The notes under the pieces: model-generated | The model's input: the letters and a program-made list of their open reading frames with translations, nothing else | Told to the model about the DNA's origin: nothing | Databases searched by the model: none | Assembly: GCA_030998225.1 (NCBI GenBank) | Contig: JAPYXD010000466.1 | Span: 4,939,001 to 5,003,000 of the forward strand | Direction: 5' to 3' | DNA: 64,000 nucleotides | Source: Diplolepis rosae | Lineage: Eukaryota > Arthropoda > Insecta > Hymenoptera > Diplolepididae | Position numbers and translations under genes: made by a program | Shown here: positions 58,094 to 64,000 of the stretch, piece after piece | How the letters are laid out: the number at the start of each line of letters is the position of its first letter | Numbering within the stretch: the stretch's first letter is position 1

Positions 58094-58133
58094 ATCACTG
58101 ATGAGGGCTTCGATCAGAGCCGAAACGATTGAT
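58094..58133 (+). ncRNA. Hammerhead motif H11 (triplet mutated)
   Basis: ATCA, CTGATGAG, GGCTT-CGATCA-GAGCC, GAAAC, GAT, TGAT. Core and stems are good, but the triplet GAT lacks the required U, so cleavage is unlikely. GGACCCTAAAGCCA follows, ending at 58170. Confidence 0.75.
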
Positions 58134-58179
58134 TAAATTTGACTTAATCATTTTATGGACCCTAAAGCCAATTTTCCAA

Positions 58180-58810
58180 CAACATACCATTCTATTTCTA
58201 TTTAAAATTGGCATGAAAGGGAATCCTCTAGCAGTTAAACGATTATCGTTTCAAATGCTAACCTTTTACTGTCAAAGTATTTCCTTTGGTCTTGATATGA
58301 AACCCTTTCTCGTACAAAAAACAAAAAAGTTCGAGGATAAAAGAAAACAAATTGTATGATATAGTCTATTTAATATAAATATTAGAAATGTACAAAAGCC
58401 CAGCTTTGGCAAATGCCAATATTAAATCGGTCATCATCAATACTACAACAACAGTAAATCGATTCTGTTGATAGACAAAAGAAATCTGCTTAATTTCAAT
58501 GCACTCTAAAAACAGACTATTGACTGACAAACAATTCCTTTTATTATTAAAGGATTTTCTATTCAAAATTATCATGAGAGGAAATCCTTTAATAGTCTAA
58601 GGATTGTCGTTTCAAATTCTGTCCTTTACCTGTCAAAGTATTACCTTTGGTCTGGAAATGAAATCCTTTATCGTGCAAAGGAAATATAATTTCAACGATA
58701 CAAGAAAAAAAATAGCATGATATAACTTAATAAGAAATGTACACGAGCCCAACTTTGACAAATGCCGATATTAAATCGATCATTTTTAATACTATAATAA
58801 TGATCCGTCT
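58180..58810 (+). repeat. Direct repeats of about 300 bp
   Basis: 58200-58500 and 58560-58810 share CTGTCAAAGTATT-CCTTTGGTCT and CCCA-CTTTG-CAAATGCC blocks. Both carry the internal segment of the CACTCTAAAAA family. Confidence 0.7.
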
Positions 58811-59573
58811 TAGATTTCAGCTTAAAGAAATTTTAAGATACAACGTTGATGAAAACCATAATATTCATTGAAATTCAAGCACGCTTTACAAAATCATTTC
58901 AAAAAAAGACGACTGATAACCCTTCGATGGTTAAAAGCATTAAAAATTAATAAATTTATAATGCTTCGATTGTCAGAAGCAATGAAAAATGTGGTTATGC
59001 GGATAAAAATTATTTGCATTGGTATACGTAACTTCCAAAATGTTTACGTCGCACTCTGGGATACCTAATATTTTAAAGAAATCCGTTTCCCTGGCGCATC
59101 CACGTTAATTAATCGCGATGATAAAAGAATATATCGCGCAACACAAAAATTACTCGCGCATATTGCACTGTTAAGCACTAGACGATGTATACACACTGAT
59201 GCGCAGGCGCACTTCGCCTGATAGCCTACAAATGCAATCCTTTAATAGTTGAAGGATTTCTTTTCAAAGTCAAAAGAAATCGTTTAGCGGCAAAACTATT
59301 TTCATTTAACAAGTTAACAAGTTTCTGTAAGAAAAGTTGTGGAACCTCCGTAGCTCAGATGACAGAGCATTCGACCGGCAATCGAAAGGACCTGGGCTCG
59401 ATACCCAGAGGAGTAGAAGCGTTCCTTTTTTCACAGAAAAATTTCTTCAATTTAACAGATGAGTTATTTAACAGTAAAACGAACCTGTTGAAAGACTAAA
59501 GAAATCTGCTTAATTTCAATGGCTGCATTTTGAAAGGAACGTAAATTCACTATCAATAGACTTTTTTTAGAAT
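58500..59573 (+). mobile_element. CACTCTAAAAA-ended repeat, copy 2
   Basis: It starts CACTCTAAAAACAGACTATT and ends CTATCAATAGACTTTTTTTA. It is inverted relative to copy 1 and lacks the TA-flanked insertion of that copy. Confidence 0.7.
59344..59415 (+). tRNA. tRNA-like sequence (degenerate, Ala GGC-like)
   Basis: The D-arm GCTC/GAGC, anticodon stem TTCGA/TCGAA and T-arm CTGGG/CCCAG all pair. An A-box (TAGCTCAGATGA) and a B-box-like GGCTCGATACC are present. The anticodon would be GGC, but position 33 is C instead of U, and only four of seven acceptor pairs form. It is a pseudogene or a SINE head, not a sound tRNA gene. Confidence 0.5.
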
Positions 59574-59579
59574 TACCAA

Positions 59580-60790
59580 TGTCGAATAAACTTTGTACAA
59601 ACACTGGTATTTTACAGTGTTGAATCTTTTATTCATTGAATTTTTGTTAAGTACGGATTAATAAGATAGATAGCTGCAGTACCAGTAAGCAATATCCGCT
59701 TTAATTTTCATAAAAGAACATCAATTATTTATTTATTCCAGTTATTATTTAATAATTTGTCAAATATTTCTATTTGACAACTTTGACCCAACCGTGAAGC
59801 CTCAGTTATTCTCTAAATTTAAGATAGTTTGGACTTGAATCAAGCCTAATTTTCACAATTACGTTAAATACATCAAAATATCAAGTATTTATACTGTAAA
59901 TATATCGACTCATATCGCGAACATAATATTCCGGTCAGCGAATCTTCAATTCTTTCGTCATCAAAACTGATTCTTACATACATTTTTTTTGTAGCGCAAA
60001 TTTTCAAAATGTTTGTTTATAATATAATCCCTCTTATAAAATTGATTTATCCTATGCGAAAAAAAATACAAATAGTTAAGAAATAGTAACGTTATTTTTA
60101 AAAAAAACATTGCCCCGGTGGACAACATTGCCCTAGTTTACTCTATGTAACGTTTGCTGGGTATCTATCTCATTAGGAATTCGAAATGTTTTTGAATTAT
60201 AAGGATTTGTTTAGTGATTCGGGGCGCTTCAAAATTTGTAGAATCAATCGAGAAATAAGATCCTTTTAATGTTTTTTGTAACTTGACATGGGAAAGGGAG
60301 GACGAGAAACGAGACGTCGGCTTGATGGAAGAAGAGGTTGAAGAAAGAACCGGTAGCCCCTGCGTCGATACCTCCCGCTGACCTCTCTCGTGCTGGATGA
60401 TCGCTCAGTGAACCCTGGCGTAAGGAATGCTTTCCCGGTGTCGGTTAGTTCTCCCATGATCCCTTGCTTCCCGCTACCGGTCCAGTCTTCTAACGTCAGA
60501 AAAAAATTCTCTTAAGACTGGCGGTGCAGGGCTTAATACACTAGCAATGTCAATGGTTATATCTTTCAAGAAATTATAAATCTGCCTAAGGCGCCACGGC
60601 GCTCCTGTATTACGAAAGAATCCATTCTTTTGTTCTCATATTTGAAAACCAAAATTACTAGAATTGGTTAAAGATTTAGTTTTAAAAGCGAAAACCGTTT
60701 CCTTTCTTCGAATAGAAATTTTTTACCTACAAAAAAATCATTGAATATATATAATAAAAAAGAACTAAATAAAAGATGGTGTAGAATAAT
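59580..60790. other. Unannotated stretch with a GC-richer patch
   Basis: 60280-60490 is clearly more GC-rich than its neighbours and has a 64-codon frame on the minus strand, which I do not recognise. The rest shows nothing. Confidence 0.3.
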
Positions 60791-60797
60791 GTGTACA

Positions 60798-61015
60798 CAC
60801 GGAGAAAATGGATGTTCAACTATGGGACAGCCATCTTATATGTTCAATTGTATTATCCAGATGTTCAACTGTAATATCCAAGATATTAAGCTCGGGATAT
60901 TTTAACATCTTAGATATTACAGCTGAATATCCAGATATTACAACAAAATATATAAGATGAATGTCCTATAGTTAAACATCTAGATGTTAATTCTAAACAT
61001 CCACTTTACTCTGTG
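60798..61015. mobile_element. MITE with CACGGAG ends and reiterated GATATT/GTTCAAC words
   Basis: CACGGAGAAAATGGATGTTC at the left faces an inverse at 60990-61015. ATATCCAGATGTTCAACTG-like words recur about eight times on both strands. Confidence 0.75.
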
Positions 61016-61436
61016 CAGTTATTATTAAAATTTCTAAATAGAAATTAAGCAGATTTACTAGTTGATTCATGAAATTAATAAATATGAATTATGTAATGAT
61101 ATAAGTGACATAATTCGAGCTAAAAGTTCAAATTTTTCCAAGAAATATTTGTTTATTACTAAAGAATATCTCAAGAAATTCATAAAACTAAATATAAAAC
61201 ATCAAGGACATATGCACAGAAAAACCCAGATATTATATTTAACCGGACCGGAGATAGAATCTACATTTTACTGTACAAAAATAAATAAGGGTTCAAGGTG
61301 ATCTACAGCAAATGCAAAAGGGACCGCATTAAAACTCAAAATGAACCAGAGCTGTCCCCATTAAGTTTATTGCAGTTCATTTTGAATTCTTATTTTTCTC
61401 TGTGTATAATACTCGATGAATCTAACGCCTGATTTT

Positions 61437-61650
61437 ACACTTTAAAAAAATTCCAGTTAAAACAACCGAAATTTCGGTTAGACCATACTTAAAATTATTT
61501 TCTGGTTAAAATAACTAGAATTTCAGGTTATTTTTACCAGATTCTTTAGGAATTACTAGAAAATCTGTTTAAAAAAAAAAACCAGAAAATAATGTTAAAT
61601 ATGCTCTAACCGGAATTCCGGTTGTTTCAACTGGACTTTTTTTTGTGTGT
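61437..61650. mobile_element. Palindromic MITE with CCGGAATTCCGG-like words
   Basis: ACACTTTAAAAAAATTCCAG at the left faces CTGGACTTTTTTTTGTGTGT at the right. AACCGAAATTTCGGTT and AACCGGAATTCCGGTT sit at equivalent positions in the two arms. Confidence 0.85.
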
Positions 61651-61859
61651 AGTACAGAATCTATATTCTACACTAGAATCAGGGTAATTACATTGCTCGG
61701 ACGCAATCACACGAGCCCGCTTTTGTGATTGGCTGTGAGAAAACGCGGGACCCATCTTGCAGACAGCTTCCTCATGCCCAAACATTTATATAAAATGTAC
61801 CATACGCGTCCCACTGAAATGTTTACAGTCTCACTAATCTCACGCACTTTCAATCAACG

Positions 61860-62290
61860 ATCGTCGAGTACGATGCCGTGGATTTTATCGATCATTTCTT
61901 GAGAAGTCACCTCTTTTAGACGGCCAGGACGCTCGCATCACTTGTGCTAATACGGCCGCAACAAAATTCAGTGAACCACTATGACCCATGCCATGCAATG
62001 GAGCAGGCTTCTTATAATATTTTGCGAGCTTTTCTTCAGTTTCTTTGATTGAATTTCCTCGTAGAAAATAATGTTTAATAAGCACGCGAAACTCGCTTTT
62101 TCCCATGGTTTTGTTTTAACAATGAAAAACTAAATTCAACTGGCTGTAAGAAATTTTCTAATCAACGTACTGAATTCAAACTTTGTATACGCACTGATAT
62201 TAGATGACATTCTCTTAGAGTAGTAACATATTTATGATAACAGCACCATCTTTCAAGAATTCACGGACTTATTGAACTACCCTCGTATAA
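61860..62290 (-). mobile_element. mariner remnant 1 (5' end only)
   Basis: The right terminus reads TTATTGAACTACCCTCGTAT, the inverse of a typical mariner TIR start (ACGAGGG-TAGTTCAATAAG). Only the transposase 5' part follows; the rest is missing. Confidence 0.8.
61885..62106 (-). pseudogene. mariner transposase N-terminus
   Basis: It starts MGKSEFRVLIKHYFLRGNSI, the first helix-turn-helix of a mariner transposase, through KYYKKPAPLHGMGHSGSLNF. A frame disturbance lies near RASWPSKRGDF. No catalytic domain is present. Confidence 0.85.
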
Positions 62291-62294
62291 AACC

Positions 62295-63200
62295 AGAATC
62301 CGAGTAAATATAATACCAAATTCTGGGTAGATATAACACCTAGCTTTTTCTGCAATAATCCAAGTTTCGAATTGTGAAAAGTGTATTTGTGCCAACTCGA
62401 ATCTAATCCGAACTTAAAGGTTTCAAGTGGCCCAGAATCATTCCAATTGAATTCTAATCATTCAGGCCACGTGACGTCGGTAATTGAAATTATAGTATGT
62501 AAGGCTATTCGAAAATTATGATCTAAAATGGATTTCTGGTACCAGGCAGAACTTTTTGGATTTTTTGTATATAAATACAAATAACATTATGTGACACGAA
62601 ATCAGTACTCCTCGGCATTTTGACTCTTGAGGCTGGTCCCACAGTGCGTCAAACACTGGAACGTGAATTAACGAAACAGTGACAGTTGATAACAGCGCTT
62701 TGATGACATCAGAACGTACGCGCATCGATGACATGTACGAATCTTAGGATATATCACAGCCCCACCACGCTACCTTCCCACTGCCTCAGAGGGAAGGTGA
62801 AGTAGTAGGGGCTGCCCCTCGAGAGTCGAAATACGGAGGCCTGCATGTTTAGCATAAAACGAAAAGGCGCCAAATTGTGTAGACAGTAACGCTGCCAACG
62901 GTGATAAACTATTTATGAGCGTAATTGTATAGTGTTTCACGATGAATACCGAAAAAAATGGTCGTCGCGAATGCAAAATTTCACCAAATAAGTTTTACTG
63001 CTGGCATGTAAAGCGAGAAGATTTTTTTCAACATACAAGGAAAAGTTAAAAAATATACCTATTTTGTGTACAATATTTGTTTTTATCTTCATATTCTGTG
63101 TTTTATGCTGCAATATATCAATAAAAATTTGTATCGTTGGTTTTTCTTCAATAGTTTTTGATAAAATAAAAATACGTATATACTGGATGTTTACTTTTTT
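62295..63200. other. Unannotated stretch
   Basis: No gene was recognised. 62620-62990 is less AT-rich than average but has no convincing long frame. Confidence 0.3.
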
Positions 63201-63204
63201 ATTA

Positions 63205-64000
63205 GGTGTGCAACTAAGTTCCCGCTGTTTATCAATAGATGGCTCCAGCAGTAAGTGCTGGTCGATTTTGACATATCAAAACGTCATGAACCAAGCTTAG
63301 ACATGTGGTAAACAAACCGTTTTCACACATTAGTGATTCATGCGATGAAAACGGCGGCTGAAGTACATCGAGATCTCCGAAAAGTTTACGGAGATGCTGC
63401 TCTAAGTGACACAACGTGCCATGATTGGTTCGCTTCAAAGACGGTCATTTCAATGTTGACAATCCTCCGCGTGAAGGAAGACCAAAAACCTTCGAAGACG
63501 CTGATGTTATTTATTATGTGCTGTTGAAACCAAACGAAACCATCATTGGGGAACGGTATCGAACGCAATTGATGCGTTTGAGCTGAACACTGCGCGAAAA
63601 ACGGCCACAATACAAGCAGAAGCACGAAAAAGTGATTCTACAGCATGACAGTGATCGGCCTCACGTTGCCAAACCCGTTAAAACCTACCTGGAAACGCTC
63701 AAATGGGAAGTCCTATCCCACCCACCGTATTTCCCAGATATTGCGCCGTCCAATTATTACTTGTTCCGGTCGATGGCTTTTGGTGTGACTGATCAGGAGT
63801 TCCGCTCATATGAAGCCATCGAAAAATGTCTTGATTCATGGATAGCCTCAAAATATGAACACTTTTACCGTAACGGTATTTGAGCTCTACCAGAAAGATG
63901 GGGAAAAGTTGTAGCTAATGATGAGCAATACTTTGAATGTTTCATTTTTAACCATTCTTCCACAATAAAGTTGAAATTTACATTTAAAAAACAGCGGGAA
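63205..64000 (+). mobile_element. mariner remnant 2 (runs off the window)
   Basis: The left TIR reads GGTGTGCAACTAAGTTCCCG after a TA at 63203-63204. The right TIR has begun (AAACAGCGGGAA) when the window ends. Confidence 0.88.
63343..63955 (+). pseudogene. mariner transposase, deleted and mutated
   Basis: The N-terminal part reads KTAAEVHRDLRKVYGDAALS, shifts frame at about 63435 (DNPPREGRPKTFEDADV), then lacks the region with the first catalytic Asp. HDSDRPHVAKPVKTYLETLK holds the second Asp. The third catalytic position is changed from Asp to Asn (DIAPSNYYLF in place of the usual APSDYHLF). A stop (TGA at 63882) interrupts before ALPERWGKVVANDEQYFE. It is dead on several counts. The DD34D spacing places it in the mariner family proper. 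Confidence 0.9.

Noticed and set aside
60266..60457. 64-codon GC-rich frame
   Set aside because: No domain, no splice partner and no repeat copy. Composition alone is not enough.

Overview
This is an AT-rich nuclear window, almost certainly from an insect. Evidence: a spliced CRAL-TRIO lipid-transfer gene with an insect-style C-terminus, insect-type Tc1/mariner and DUF4817 transposases, GIY-YIG Penelope-like retroelements (PLEs), and many short hairpin elements. A hymenopteran would fit, but the species cannot be fixed from the sequence alone.

Only one convincing host gene is present. It is a 301-residue CRAL-TRIO protein on the + strand, with coding exons at 18791-19074, 19313-19676 and 37371-37628. 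All splice phases agree and poly(A) signals lie near 37735. Its first visible intron is 238 bp, while its last is 17.7 kb and is filled with transposons. A second, short, frameshifted two-exon remnant lies at 8595-8976 and is not recognised.

The rest is layered mobile DNA. 0.5-7 kb: TA-flanked elements with iterated terminal words (492-1562, 5196-6502) and a deleted Tc1-like copy nested in another element (1924-3462). 11.7-18.7 kb: a 7-kb palindrome with an inverted satellite array at its centre and hammerhead motifs in both arms. 19.7-22 kb: DUF4817 transposase remnants. 23.2-32.7 kb: a second giant palindrome made of inverted PLE 5' parts; a TTAA-flanked piggyBac-like element (23569-25440) sits in its left arm, and the right arm keeps the empty site. 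33.5-36.65 kb: a 5'-truncated PLE with an open RT plus GIY-YIG frame, a tandem-repeat 3' region and a hammerhead. 37.9-44.1 kb: foldback elements, including an opposed pair with GCGCGAAGCGCG arrays. 46-51 kb: palindromic MITEs built of reiterated words. 52-56 kb: another PLE 3' half. 58-64 kb: MITE-like repeats, a tRNA-like sequence and two mariner remnants.

The strongest non-coding signal is a set of eleven compact hammerhead-ribozyme motifs, seven on + outside the palindrome pairs' minus copies and three on - in total: 11777(-), 14431(-), 18139, 18541, 23445(-), 27768, 32319, 36561, 49733, 55948 and 58094. Each has a CTGATGAG or CTGAAGAG core (one damaged), a stem II, GAAA, a nearly absent stem III, and flanks that pair as stem I. 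Both stem I and stem II show compensating base changes between copies. This matches the small dimer-acting hammerheads described for PLEs, and two PLE open frames here have a motif downstream in the same orientation.
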